This document shows, in pieces, positions 43,662-52,258 of a stretch of DNA of 64,000 bases. Source of the DNA: Arthrobacter yangruifuii (lineage in GTDB: Bacteria; Actinomycetota; Actinomycetes; Actinomycetales; Micrococcaceae); the NCBI RefSeq assembly GCF_009192775.1, contig NZ_VTFX01000001.1:124001-188000 (forward strand). Reading direction: 5' to 3'. Under the pieces are notes generated by a model that ran no database searches, was not told the origin of the DNA, and saw only the letters and a list, made by a program, of their open reading frames with translations. The position numbers were made by a program, and so were the translations under genes. Within the stretch, counting starts at the first letter, position 1. Every line of letters starts with the position of its first letter.

Positions 43662-45146
43662 GTGAAATCTTTATGGCTCGACACTGCTCCCGTTATATCC
43701 ACTGATCCCTTTGACCCCGGGGAATCCTTCGACACCGTGGTGGTCGGTGCCGGCCTCACCGGCCTGACCACGGCGGCCCTGCTGGCCCGCAGCGGACAGC
43801 GCGTGGCCGTCCTGGAAGCCCGCACGGTAGGCGCCGTATCCACCGGTAACACCACCGCCAAAGTCTCCCTTCTTCAGGGAACGCAGCTGTCCAGCATCAC
43901 GTCGCACCATAACGCGGACATCGCCCGCCAGTATGTGGAAGCCAACCACCAGGGGAAAAGCTGGCTGCTGCGCTTCTGCGACGAAAACGGTATTGGCTAC
44001 GAAATCCGGGACGCGTACACCTACGCCACCACCGAGCAGGGCCTCAAGAGCCTCCGGAAGGAACACGAGGCGGCCCGGGCGGCCGGTCTCGACGTCGAGT
44101 TCACCACGGACACGGAGCTTCCGTTTGAAACCACCGGCGCCCTGCGGCTTCGGGACCAGGCGCAGATCCACCCGCTGGCCCTGCTCGGCGGACTGGCCCA
44201 GGACTTCCGTGCCCACGGCGGCAGTCTGGTGGAAGGTGTGCGGGTGACCGGTGCCCGCCACCAGGACGGCAGCGGCATCAAGGTCCTCACCAACCACGGC
44301 GAGGTAAGTGCACGTCATCTGGTGCTGGCCACCGGCACCCCGATCCTCGACCGCGGCGGCTATTTCGCCGTTCTGAAGCCGCAGCGCTCCTACGCTGTCG
44401 CCCTGCCGGTGACAGGTACGGTGCCGCAGGGGATGTACCTTTCCGTCGACTCACCCACCCGGTCGCTGCGGACCGCGGAGTCCAACGGCATCTCCTACCT
44501 GCTGGCCGGCGGCAACGGGCACACCGTGGGACGCAAGAAGCACACCCAGGAACTTGTGGATGACCTGGTGGGCTGGACCGTGGAGAACTTCGCCGTGGGA
44601 AGTGCCGCAAGTTACGCCTGGTCCGCCCAGGACTACTCGCCGGCAGGCAGCCTGCCCTATGTCGGACAGCTGCCGCTGATGGGCACCAACATCTACGCCG
44701 CGACCGGCTACAACAAGTGGGGCATGACCAATGCGGTGGCGGCGTCGCTGGCCCTGAGCGCGGAGATTCTCGGCGGTGAAAATCCGTGGGCACGGGAGCT
44801 GTATAAACCCCGGGTGGCTCCTCTGGATGCCGCGTCCACTCTGCGGGACAACGCCGAGGTGGGCCTGGAAATGCTCACGGGGTGGACCGCGGGACTGGTC
44901 AACAGCACGGACACGGCGCCGCCTGAGGGACAGGGCACAGTCTCCCGCGAACACGGCAAACCGGTGGGCACCTGCACTGTCGCCGGAACAACCAGCCGCG
45001 TGTCGGCAGTGTGCCCCCATCTCAAGGGCATCCTGAACTGGAACGACGCCGAGCAGTCCTGGGACTGCCCGCTGCACGGCTCCCGTTTCACCGCCACGGG
45101 AACCCTGCTTGAAGGCCCGGCGGTGAAGGACCTCGATCCCGCCTGA
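43662..45146 (+). CDS. FAD-dependent oxidoreductase with C-terminal Rieske domain
   Basis: 494-aa fusion. The N-terminal DAO-type flavoprotein has VVVGAGLTGLTTAALLAR (FAD loop), STGNTTAKVSLLQG and a later YAATGYNKWGMTNAVAASLA. The last ~70 residues are a Rieske [2Fe-2S] domain with intact ligands CPHLKG and CPLHGSRF. Such FAD-Rieske fusions resemble YhfW and are of unknown substrate. GTG at 43662 follows GGAAGGA; frames upstream are non-conserved. It is probably monocistronic, ending at the hairpin at 45164. Confidence 0.9.
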   Translation: MKSLWLDTAPVISTDPFDPGESFDTVVVGAGLTGLTTAALLARSGQRVAVLEARTVGAVSTGNTTAKVSLLQGTQLSSITSHHNADIARQYVEANHQGKSWLLRFCDENGIGYEIRDAYTYATTEQGLKSLRKEHEAARAAGLDVEFTTDTELPFETTGALRLRDQAQIHPLALLGGLAQDFRAHGGSLVEGVRVTGARHQDGSGIKVLTNHGEVSARHLVLATGTPILDRGGYFAVLKPQRSYAVALPVTGTVPQGMYLSVDSPTRSLRTAESNGISYLLAGGNGHTVGRKKHTQELVDDLVGWTVENFAVGSAASYAWSAQDYSPAGSLPYVGQLPLMGTNIYAATGYNKWGMTNAVAASLALSAEILGGENPWARELYKPRVAPLDAASTLRDNAEVGLEMLTGWTAGLVNSTDTAPPEGQGTVSREHGKPVGTCTVAGTTSRVSAVCPHLKGILNWNDAEQSWDCPLHGSRFTATGTLLEGPAVKDLDPA

Positions 45147-45163
45147 GCCCGAGCCTTAACACG

Positions 45164-45198
45164 CCAACTGCGGATGCCGCCGTGGCATCCGCAGTTGG
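45164..45198. terminator. bidirectional hairpin between the FAD-Rieske and SRPBCC genes
   Basis: A 15-bp perfect stem, CCAACTGCGGATGCC with its complement at 45184-45198 and a 5-nt loop, lies 17 bp from each convergent stop. No long T-run is present, so termination efficiency is uncertain. Confidence 0.65.
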
Positions 45199-45216
45199 AA
45201 GTGGCAAACGGCGAGG

Positions 45217-45807
45217 CTAGAGGCCGGCCCGGGGTCCGCCGGACTCCGGGTCATCCATCGCCGGATCCGCTTCGGGTGCGGCAGCCAGCCGCTCCGTGGC
45301 TGTTGAAGTGGGCCCTGTGGCAGCCGGAGCCGGCCCGCCGGTTGCAGCATTGCCCGGGGCCTGCACGTTTCCGCGCCAGGATCCCGTCTCGGCCGCGCGG
45401 CTCTCAATAAATTCCTTGAAGCGGGTCAGATCCGACTTCACCTGCCGGTCATCGGCGCCGACAACGGATCCCAGCTTCTCGATGAAGTTTTCGGGGTCCC
45501 AGTCCAGTTGGACGCTCACCCGGGTCTCCGAATCGCCCAGTCGGTGGAACGTCACCACGCCTGCATGGGACTTTCCATCCGTGCTTTTCCAGGCAACCCG
45601 TTCGTCCGGATGCTGTTCGGTGATCTCGGTGTCGAACTCCCGTTCAACGCCGGCCACCTTGGTCACCCAGTGGGTGGTGGTGTCCGAAAGCTGCGTGATC
45701 GAGATGACGCCGCCCATGAACTGCGGAAAGGACTCGAACTGGGTCCACTGGTTGTAGGCCGTGGTTACCGGTACCGATACGTTGATTGACTCTTCGACGG
45801 TGGTCAT
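45217..45807 (-). CDS. SRPBCC-family (cyclase/dehydrase-like) protein
   Basis: 196-aa protein. The first ~150 residues are a START-like domain: TVEESINVSVPVTTAYNQW, then FPQFMGGVISITQ and VSVQLDWDPENFIEKLGSVVG, as in coenzyme-Q-binding COQ10-like proteins. The last ~40 residues are an Ala/Pro/Gly-rich disordered tail. The ATG at 45805-45807 follows TCGGAGGGACAGC on the minus strand, a good site, so the longer in-frame start at 45897 was rejected. The ligand is unknown. Confidence 0.88.
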   Translation of the reverse strand: MTTVEESINVSVPVTTAYNQWTQFESFPQFMGGVISITQLSDTTTHWVTKVAGVEREFDTEITEQHPDERVAWKSTDGKSHAGVVTFHRLGDSETRVSVQLDWDPENFIEKLGSVVGADDRQVKSDLTRFKEFIESRAAETGSWRGNVQAPGNAATGGPAPAATGPTSTATERLAAAPEADPAMDDPESGGPRAGL

Positions 45808-46093
45808 GCTGTCCCTCCGATAGTGCGAATCCTGCGTAGAACCGGGCCTTTTCCCATTGGCCCCGTTGTCCTCACGGTACACAGGAGGACAAGGCACTTC
45901 AACTAGAAGTAAGGTTGCTTATATTAGCTTCCCCGGGAGCCCCGGTCCATCTGGCAGGGACCGCACTCCGGGGTTAGGCTGGGGAACAATCCATCCACCG
46001 AAGATCCGGGTCCGGGCCGCCGCGTCCGGGGCAGTGCCGGAACTTCCGGAGGATGCATGCAGTACTCATTTTTCGTCACCAACGGAGGAAAAC

Positions 46094-46591
46094 ATGAAGG
46101 CATCTGAAGAGCTAACCACCAACCTGCAGGCCGTCCTGGTCGACATGATCGAACTGCACCTCCAGGGCAAGCAGGCACACTGGAACGTGGTGGGGAAGAA
46201 CTTCCGGGACCTGCACCTGCAGCTTGACGAGATCATTGAGGACGCACGCCTCTTCGCCGATGAACTGGCCGAACGCATGCGGGCGCTACAGGCGGTCCCG
46301 GACGGCCGCAGCCTCGCAGTGGCCAACGGCACCAGCCTGCCCCCGTTCCCCGCCGGCCTGGTCGACACCCGCGACACCGTCACGCACGTCGTCGCCATGC
46401 TGGACGCCGTCGTGAAGACGATGCGCGACGTCCATGATCAGGTCGACGAGGAAGATCCGACCAGCGCTGACATCCTGCACGGCTTCATTGCCAAGCTGGA
46501 GCAGTACTCGTGGATGGTCAATGCCGAGAACATCTCCGCCACGGCCTCAGTGGTCACCCCCGAAAACAGCAACCAGGAAGCCACGCGCTAA
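46094..46591 (+). CDS. dps: Dps-family ferritin-like protein
   Basis: 165-aa DNA-protection/iron-storage protein that forms dodecamers. Ferroxidase-site residues appear in GKQAHWNVVGKNFRDLHLQLDEIIEDARLFADELAER (H29, H41, D45 and following acids). The N-terminal tail is short, so DNA binding may be weak. ATG at 46094 follows GGAGGAAAA. A TTGC...TATATT stretch at 45915-45926 in the 286-bp upstream region may be part of a promoter. A strong terminator follows. Confidence 0.95.
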   Translation: MKASEELTTNLQAVLVDMIELHLQGKQAHWNVVGKNFRDLHLQLDEIIEDARLFADELAERMRALQAVPDGRSLAVANGTSLPPFPAGLVDTRDTVTHVVAMLDAVVKTMRDVHDQVDEEDPTSADILHGFIAKLEQYSWMVNAENISATASVVTPENSNQEATR

Positions 46592-46606
46592 ACCTGCGGC
46601 CATCCT

Positions 46607-46646
46607 GCGCCGGCGTATCCCTTCCGGGGGTGCGCCGGCGTTTTTC
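46607..46646 (+). terminator. intrinsic terminator after dps
   Basis: CGCCGGCG appears on both sides of a short inner stem (TATCCC with GGGGGTG) and is followed by TTTTT. It is a good rho-independent signal about 20 bp after the dps stop. Confidence 0.85.
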
Positions 46647-46691
46647 ATGCACGGCACTGCGCCGCGGCAGCAGCCCTGTCTGCCGGATGGC

Positions 46692-47396
46692 CTAGCCGAC
46701 GACGGCCTGGCGGACCTCTTCCAGCAGCTCGGTCATGTGCGCCAGTGCGGCGGCGCCGTCACCCGCGGCGATGGCTGCGGCTACGAGCCCGTGGCTCCGC
46801 AGACCCTCCTCGGTCGGATGCGGCGGCATAAGGCCCTGCCGGGTGCGGCCGGTCAGCACCTCGGCGACCGCCTCCTGCAGGGAGGCGAACATGTCGTTGC
46901 CGCTGGCACGCAGCAGCAGCGTATGGAATTCGATGTCTGCCTGCAGGAACCCGTCCAGTTCCCCTGCCTCCCCCAGCAGCCGAAGTTCACCGGCCAGCTC
47001 CACCAGCCGGGTTCGTTCCTCCTGCGCGGCATTCCGGGCCGCCGCGGCGGCGGCCACCGGCTCCACTCCCACTCTCAGCTCCGTGAGCGTCCTGAACTGC
47101 TCGGACCGGCCCGGTCCGGCGAGGCGCCACTGGATAACCCGCGGATCAAACACATTCCACAGTTCGGGTTTCTGGACCACTATGCCAATCCGGCGCTTGG
47201 AGTACACAAGGTTCATGGACTCAAGAATCCGCATGCAGTCCCGGACCACGGTGCGGGAAACACCAAACTCCTGCTGGAGCCCCTCAAGCGTGAGGCGGTC
47301 TCCGGGCGCGAGGACGCCCGAGATGATGTCCAGGCCCAGCGTCTCCGTAATCCGGGCGTGCAGGACGGCGGCCGGAGCACCGGCGTGTTCACTCAT
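46692..47396 (-). CDS. GntR-family regulator, FadR/FCD subfamily
   Basis: 234-aa repressor. The N-terminal wHTH has LGLDIISGVLAPGDRLTLEGL, FGVSRTVVRDCMRILE and LVYSKRRIGIVVQ. The C-terminal FCD ligand domain has ELRVGVEPVAAAAAARNA and an IEFHTLLLRASGN metal-site helix. It is divergent from gluconokinase across a 243-bp gap, so gluconate or a gluconate derivative is the likely effector. The start overlaps no other gene. Confidence 0.92.
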   Translation of the reverse strand: MSEHAGAPAAVLHARITETLGLDIISGVLAPGDRLTLEGLQQEFGVSRTVVRDCMRILESMNLVYSKRRIGIVVQKPELWNVFDPRVIQWRLAGPGRSEQFRTLTELRVGVEPVAAAAAARNAAQEERTRLVELAGELRLLGEAGELDGFLQADIEFHTLLLRASGNDMFASLQEAVAEVLTGRTRQGLMPPHPTEEGLRSHGLVAAAIAAGDGAAALAHMTELLEEVRQAVVG

Positions 47397-47565
47397 ATTC
47401 GCGTCTTTCCGCTGGATTAGCGTTATATTCTCTGAAATGCATATTGGAATCCCGGCGCTGGACTCCGGGTCCGTTGACCTCTGCAGTCGATGGAGGAACC
47501 TGCTCCAGACTAACGCCCGCCCCTGGCTGCCTGCACTTCGGATTTCCTCCTGAACAGAGGCTAGG

Positions 47566-47580
47566 TTTGGTGCTACCTTT
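47566..47580. promoter_or_regulatory. possible FadR-type GntR operator
   Basis: GGTGCTACC (47569-47577) fits the GGT-N3-ACC core typical of FadR-subfamily operators. It is 63 bp before gntK, in the region where the promoter should be. Flanking symmetry is poor. Confidence 0.3.
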
Positions 47581-47639
47581 GGACCACCGGACCGGCTGGC
47601 CGGTCACCGGCCCGACAATGGCGTCCTCAGGAGATTGAA

Positions 47640-48158
47640 ATGCCCTCTACTGCACAGCATCTGGTCATCATGGGCGTCGCCGGCTCGGGAAAGACCACCA
47701 TTGCCAATCTGCTTTCCAAACGGCTCGGCTGGATCGCCGCCGAGGCGGACGAGTTCCATCCGGCAGTCAACATCGCGAAAATGTCCGCCGGTGTTCCCCT
47801 GGACGACGACGACCGCTGGCCGTGGCTCTTCGCCATCCGCGATTGGATGGGTGCCCAGGCAAAAAACGGCCGCTGCACCATAGTCACCTGTTCGGCCCTG
47901 AAACGCACTTACCGCAACGTCCTCGCCCAGGCCCCGGGGGAGGTGGCCTTCGTCCACCTGGATGGAAGCGGTGAGCTGCTCGCCCAGCGCATGAAGACGA
48001 GAACCGGGCACTTCATGCCGCCGTCCCTGCTGCCTTCACAGCTGAACACCCTGGAACCCCTTTCGCCGGAGGAAGCCGGTCTCCGCATTGAGATCTCGAA
48101 TTCGCCGGAGGAAATCGTGGACGCCATCCTGCAGCATTTGGGGTGGGCAGTCGCCTGA
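47640..48158 (+). CDS. gntK: gluconokinase
   Basis: 172-aa ATP-dependent kinase making 6-phosphogluconate from gluconate, for the pentose phosphate or Entner-Doudoroff route. The Walker A is GVAGSGKTT near residue 13, followed by EADEFHPAVNIAKMSAG and PLDDDDRWPWL, the gluconate-kinase signature. RTGHFMPPSLLPSQLNTLE is the lid region. The length equals E. coli GntK. There is no gluconate permease in the window. AGGAGATTGAA precedes the ATG. Confidence 0.96.
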   Translation: MPSTAQHLVIMGVAGSGKTTIANLLSKRLGWIAAEADEFHPAVNIAKMSAGVPLDDDDRWPWLFAIRDWMGAQAKNGRCTIVTCSALKRTYRNVLAQAPGEVAFVHLDGSGELLAQRMKTRTGHFMPPSLLPSQLNTLEPLSPEEAGLRIEISNSPEEIVDAILQHLGWAVA

Positions 48159-48270
48159 CCGGCCACGGCGCCGCCGGTGAACGAGGGTCCGCGGAAACCG
48201 TGGAAAAATAGGTAGCTTCGATACATCGTTTTTCGGCGCCTGCACCGCCCTCTGGAAGGACTCTTCAGCC

Positions 48271-49047
48271 ATGATGGGTGGTCACCATGCCGCTAGCGGC
48301 GCCGCAGCATGGGTTGCCGTCGCTTCCACTGCCCCGCATGCGCTCGGCTGGTATCCGGTAACTCCTCTCGGTGTAGTGACCGGTGCCCTGCTGACCGCCG
48401 GTGCGGCACTGCTGCCGGACCTCGATCACCACAGCGGCACCATTGCCCATTCGCTTCCGCCCGTTACCAAGATCCTTGCAAGACTTACTGAGGCGGTCAG
48501 CGGTGGGCACCGCCGCGGCACGCATTCACTTCTCGGTCTGGCCGTTTTCGTGGCATTGTCGACGGCGCTGGGCAGGGTGAGCACCGAAGTGCCGGTGTTC
48601 GGGTCCGTCGCGGTGGGAGCCGGCATCCTCTCCGTCCTGCTGATGGGATTCGCATTCAAGGCCCTGAAGATTGCCGGAGGACCGGCCCGCAGCTGGTTCC
48701 TGGCCCTGGCCTTCTCCGTATTCATTGCGCTGTACGCGCCGGAAAACAATGACTGGTTGCCCGTTGCGGTTGGGCTTGGTGTTGCCGTGCATATTGTCGG
48801 CGACCTCCTGACCCATCAGGGCGTGATGATCCTCTGGCCGCTGCGGATCAAGCGCCCCCGTTCCCTGGCCAAATTCCCGGTGGTCAACAAGCTGTGGCGG
48901 AGCAGCGGAGCGTTCTCCCTGCCGTTGATCGGGGCGGCCGGTTCCTGGCGGGAATGGGCCCTGATGGTGCCGGTTACCGTGTACGCGATTTACGGCGTGA
49001 CCGTCGACGGCCTCACGGCCCTTACGGGATGGTCCCCGTACGCCTAG
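48271..49047 (+). CDS. DUF457 membrane-bound metal-dependent hydrolase (YdjM-like)
   Basis: 258-aa inner-membrane protein of the YdjM/LexA-regulated group. The metal ligands are in MMGGHHAASG, LPDLDHHSG and GHRRGTHSLLG, and several TM helices follow. DNA-damage regulation is known for some members, but I see no clear SOS box upstream. The substrate is unknown. It lies 112 bp downstream of gntK and 46 bp upstream of the antiporter. Confidence 0.88.
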   Translation: MMGGHHAASGAAAWVAVASTAPHALGWYPVTPLGVVTGALLTAGAALLPDLDHHSGTIAHSLPPVTKILARLTEAVSGGHRRGTHSLLGLAVFVALSTALGRVSTEVPVFGSVAVGAGILSVLLMGFAFKALKIAGGPARSWFLALAFSVFIALYAPENNDWLPVAVGLGVAVHIVGDLLTHQGVMILWPLRIKRPRSLAKFPVVNKLWRSSGAFSLPLIGAAGSWREWALMVPVTVYAIYGVTVDGLTALTGWSPYA

Positions 49048-49093
49048 ACCCTCCGCCCGAGGGGTGCAACAGGCACGGGGTTAAGGTTTAAGG

Positions 49094-50824
49094 GTGGAAT
49101 TGGGACTCGTTGCCGTACTAGGCGTTGCCGTTATCGTGACGGTTGCAGCCTTCTCCAAGCGCCTGGGAATAGCTGCACCTCTCATCCTGGTGGTGGTCGG
49201 GCTCGGCCTGTCCTATACGCCGGGGGTGCCGGACGTCAGCATTCCGCACGAATGGATCCTGATGGGGGTGCTGCCTCCGCTGCTCTACGCGGCAGCGGTC
49301 AATGTTCCGGTGGTGGATTTCCGCCGCAATATCGGAGCCATCTCCTCCCTGTCCGTCCTCCTCGTTCTTTTTTCGGCATTCGGCACCGGCGTGCTCCTGT
49401 ACCTGCTGCTGCCTGACCTGAGTTTCGCCGCTGCGGTGGCCCTGGGAGCCGTCGTGAGTCCGCCCGACGCCGTGGCCGCCACCTCCATCGGCAAGCGGCT
49501 CGGCCTGCCGCCGCGGCTGGTCGCCGTGCTCGAAGGTGAGGGCCTGGTCAACGATGCCACCGCACTGGTATTGCTCCGCTCCGCCGTGGCTGCCTCAGCA
49601 GGCGGCCTGGCCAGCATCTGGGCCGGCATCGGGGACTTCGGATATGCCGTCGTCGTCGCCGTGCTGGTGGGACTGCTGGTGGGAGCAGCCACCGTCTATC
49701 TCCGGGCCAAGCTGCAGGATCCCGTGCTGGACACGGCAATCTCCTTTGTAGTTCCGTTCCTTGCCTTCATACCGGCAGAGGAAGCCGGAGCATCCGGTGT
49801 CCTTGCCGTCGTCGTTGCGGGGCTGTACACCGGCCACCGCAGCGCCTCCGAATTTACTGCGCAGGTCCGGATCAATGACGGCATCAACTGGCGCACTATC
49901 CAGTTCCTGCTGGAAAACGGTGTGTTCCTCCTCATGGGTCTGGAACTGCGCCACCTCGTGGAGAATATCGACGCCGACCTCCTCTCCGTGGGCGATGCTG
50001 TACTGATCGGCCTGGCCACAACGGTGCTGCTGATCCTGCTGCGTTTTGTCTGGGTCACTCCCCTCATTTACGTGCTGCGGGCCAAGATCAGGTACCAGGA
50101 CCGCAGGACCAAACGGTTCCGGCTGGGCCTGGACCGGATCAAGGCACGGGGGCTGAAGGATGCCCGGCAGCTTCGGCGGCACCGGCGGGCGGAGCTGCTG
50201 TACCGGCGGCGCCGCGCCGACGTCGAACAGCTCAACCGCGAGGGTCTGGGGTGGCGGGGCGGCATGGTGATCTCCTGGTCCGGCATGCGTGGCGTGGTGA
50301 CGCTGGCGGCCGCCCAGTCCCTGCCGGAGCAGACTCCCTACCACCAGCAGCTGGTGCTGATTGCCTTCACCGTTGCCGTCACCACCCTGTTGCTGCAGGG
50401 CGGGACGCTGCCCTGGCTGATCCGTATCCTGGGTGTCCGGGGGCGGGATGCAACTTCGGACCAGCGGGAGCTGGCCAAGCTGCTCGATGAGCTCAGCGGC
50501 GCCGGCCTGAGCGTTCTGGAGGCGCCGGAGGAATGCCTGGGCGCCGGCGGCGAAGTGGACCCGGATGTCGTGGAAAGGGTGCGGCAGAGCACCTTCCTCC
50601 GCAGCGAACTCGCCTGGGAACGGGTACGTGCTCTGGGGGCAAGCGAGGACCCGACGCCGCAGCTCCAGTACCGGGCGCTGCGCCGCGCCGTCGTCGAGGC
50701 CGAACGGGACCAGCTGCTGCTGGCACGCCGCGAGGGACGGTATCCCTCACGGACCCTATCGGAGGCACAGCGGCTGCTGGATCTCGAGGAATCCCGGCTG
50801 CGGCCGCGGCTGGGCGAACGCTGA
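49094..50824 (+). CDS. Na+/H+ antiporter, CPA1 (NhaP) family
   Basis: 576-aa membrane antiporter. Segments AVVSPPDAVAATSIGKRLGLP (CPA1 signature with the ion-binding Asp), VLEGEGLVNDATALVLL and MRGVVTLAAAQSLP are diagnostic, with 12-13 TM helices. After about residue 440 comes a ~130-aa soluble C-terminal tail (REGRYPSRTLSEAQRLLD). A large charged cytosolic insert (about 325-385, RYQDRRTKRFRLGL and RRHRRAELLYRRRR) precedes the last helices. GTG start. It helps Na+ and pH homeostasis. Confidence 0.93.
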   Translation: MELGLVAVLGVAVIVTVAAFSKRLGIAAPLILVVVGLGLSYTPGVPDVSIPHEWILMGVLPPLLYAAAVNVPVVDFRRNIGAISSLSVLLVLFSAFGTGVLLYLLLPDLSFAAAVALGAVVSPPDAVAATSIGKRLGLPPRLVAVLEGEGLVNDATALVLLRSAVAASAGGLASIWAGIGDFGYAVVVAVLVGLLVGAATVYLRAKLQDPVLDTAISFVVPFLAFIPAEEAGASGVLAVVVAGLYTGHRSASEFTAQVRINDGINWRTIQFLLENGVFLLMGLELRHLVENIDADLLSVGDAVLIGLATTVLLILLRFVWVTPLIYVLRAKIRYQDRRTKRFRLGLDRIKARGLKDARQLRRHRRAELLYRRRRADVEQLNREGLGWRGGMVISWSGMRGVVTLAAAQSLPEQTPYHQQLVLIAFTVAVTTLLLQGGTLPWLIRILGVRGRDATSDQRELAKLLDELSGAGLSVLEAPEECLGAGGEVDPDVVERVRQSTFLRSELAWERVRALGASEDPTPQLQYRALRRAVVEAERDQLLLARREGRYPSRTLSEAQRLLDLEESRLRPRLGER

Positions 50825-50839
50825 CCTCCTCGCTGCGGT

Positions 50840-51610
50840 TTACCTGCTGCGGCGCGGCTTACCGCTCTTGCCTGTGCCTTTCCCGGGGCCCTTTCCGGTG
50901 CCCTTGGCCTTGCCCCCGGAGGGGCCGGCGGACTTCGGTGCCGGCTTGGATCCGCTCCGGGTCTGGCGTTCCTTGGTCCGCTTCTTCGCCGACAATTGCT
51001 GTTCGGCCTGGATCGAGGGTTGGCGGGAGCTGTTCGCGGTCCGCCCCCGCACCACACCAATGAACTCTTCAATCTCGGCCTCGTCCCGCTCCTGCAGCCA
51101 GGCAATGCCGATCCGGGTCGGTGCCACCCCGTTCACCGGCCGGGCTTCAACATCCTTCCGGGAGTGCAGACGCGCCACGGACATGGGCAAAATCACAATG
51201 CCGGTGCCGGCGGCCGCCACCTCCAGGGCGACGGCTGCTCCTCCCATCTCATCGATGTCCAGGATCGTTTCGCCGTCGAGGTCGGCAAGCTCAACGGCAT
51301 CGAAGGCTGCCAGCGGATGTTCCTTGGAAGCAGCTGCCACCGGCTGTTCTTCATACAGCGGAATCAGGTTAACGCCCTCCGGCCGGGTGAAACCCTCGGC
51401 GGGAATGCGGATGAACGCCAGATCCGCGCGGCCGGAGGCAAGTTCCTCCAGTGCTGCGGATTCCTCGCACTGGAACGTGCGCAGTTCCTGTTGCTGCCGT
51501 TCCTGCCAGCGGGTGATCCATTTGCCCGGCGTCACGCCCGGCACGTAGGCCACGGTCAGCGGCCGCGACGTCGATCCAGGCAGAGGCGCTGATGTGTCTG
51601 TGGGCATCAA
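50840..51610 (-). CDS. LysR-type effector-binding domain protein lacking the HTH, with basic C-terminal tail
   Basis: 256-aa protein. Residues about 15-200 are a LysR substrate-binding (periplasmic-binding-protein type 2) domain: TVAYVPGVTPGKWITRW, AFIRIPAEG, YEEQPVAAASKEHPLA and GTGIVILPMSVARL. There is no N-terminal winged HTH. From about residue 205 the chain is Lys/Gly/Ser/Pro-rich (KAKGTGKGPGKGTGKSGKP) and strongly basic. It is divergent from a DUF5997 gene across 49 bp. In Actinobacteria this pair is recurrent; the function is unknown. The tail could bind nucleic acid, which is inference only. Confidence 0.85.
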   Translation of the reverse strand: MMPTDTSAPLPGSTSRPLTVAYVPGVTPGKWITRWQERQQQELRTFQCEESAALEELASGRADLAFIRIPAEGFTRPEGVNLIPLYEEQPVAAASKEHPLAAFDAVELADLDGETILDIDEMGGAAVALEVAAAGTGIVILPMSVARLHSRKDVEARPVNGVAPTRIGIAWLQERDEAEIEEFIGVVRGRTANSSRQPSIQAEQQLSAKKRTKERQTRSGSKPAPKSAGPSGGKAKGTGKGPGKGTGKSGKPRRSR

Positions 51611-51659
51611 AACACCTTAGCCCACGGGGCGGGAGCCGGCAGGCGGATACCCTTGGAAT

Positions 51660-52049
51660 ATGACCACCGAGAAATCTCCCCAATCCATGAAGCCTGCCAC
51701 GGCAGCCAAGAAACTGGGCATCTACCTGCCCGCCGCGCCGCAGGACTTCCAGGACGGGCCTATTTCGCGGGCCCGGTTCGACGAGCTGCAGTCCAATCCG
51801 CCCGAGTGGCTTACCGAGCTGCGCCGCAACGGGCCGCATCCGCGCCCCGTAGTAGCCCAGAAACTCAATGTCTCGATCGGCGGACTGACCCGTGCCGGTG
51901 TGACCGAGGCACTGACCACCGAGGAAATCAAGGCACTGCTGGCTGAGCCGCCGGCCTGGCTGGTGGAAGAACGCGCCAGCTTTGCTGCCGTGCGTGCCGA
52001 AGCCCAGCGGGTTAAGGAAGCGGAAGCCAAGAAGGCGGCAGGCGCCTAA
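51660..52049 (+). CDS. DUF5997-family protein
   Basis: 129-aa protein, MKPATAAKKLGIYLPAAP then FQDGPISRARFDELQSNPPEWLTELRRNGPHPRPVVAQKL, which is the DUF5997 pattern. It ends in a Lys/Ala/Glu helix (VKEAEAKKAAG). No known biochemical role. It begins 49 bp from the start of the divergent HTH-less LysR protein, so the two promoters are back-to-back and probably co-regulated. Confidence 0.88.
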   Translation: MTTEKSPQSMKPATAAKKLGIYLPAAPQDFQDGPISRARFDELQSNPPEWLTELRRNGPHPRPVVAQKLNVSIGGLTRAGVTEALTTEEIKALLAEPPAWLVEERASFAAVRAEAQRVKEAEAKKAAGA

Positions 52050-52073
52050 GCAGCCACCGGGATCCGAACGAAG

Positions 52074-52112
52074 AGAGGGACCGTGCAGCCACTGCACGGT
52101 CCCTCTTGTTTG
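52074..52112 (+). terminator. intrinsic terminator after DUF5997
   Basis: AGAGGGACCGTGCAG (52074-52088) pairs with its complement at 52092-52106 around a 3-nt loop, giving a 15-bp perfect stem, then TGTTT. Confidence 0.85.
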
Positions 52113-52135
52113 GCCCTTGCTTTGTTTGGCCCTTG
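52106..52135 (+). repeat. 14-bp direct repeat in the terminator tail
   Basis: TTGTTTGGCCCTTG occurs at 52106-52119 and again at 52122-52135, separated by 2 nt. It looks like a small tandem duplication of the terminator tail. Confidence 0.7.
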
Positions 52136-52211
52136 TTGGGTCCGGCCCGGTGTGACTGGCCTGTTCGGCGCGGGCTCCGGAGACAATAACGCGGGGCTTC
52201 GAAGACAAGAA

Positions 52212-52250
52212 AAGGAAGAACCCCGGCCGCTTGGCCGGGGTTCTTCCTTT
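52212..52250. terminator. bidirectional terminator beyond tRNA-Leu
   Basis: AAGGAAGAACCCCGGCC pairs with GGCCGGGGTTCTTCCTT around GCTT (17-bp stem). T-runs are present on both strands (TTTTAT on the plus strand; TTTTCTT on the minus strand), so it terminates the minus-strand tRNA transcript. Confidence 0.88.
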
Positions 52251-52258
52251 TATCTATG

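Noticed and set aside
45912-45928. Possible DtxR/IdeR iron box upstream of dps (AAGGTTGCTTATATTAG)
   Set aside because: Only one half resembles the consensus; dyad symmetry is poor. Not called.
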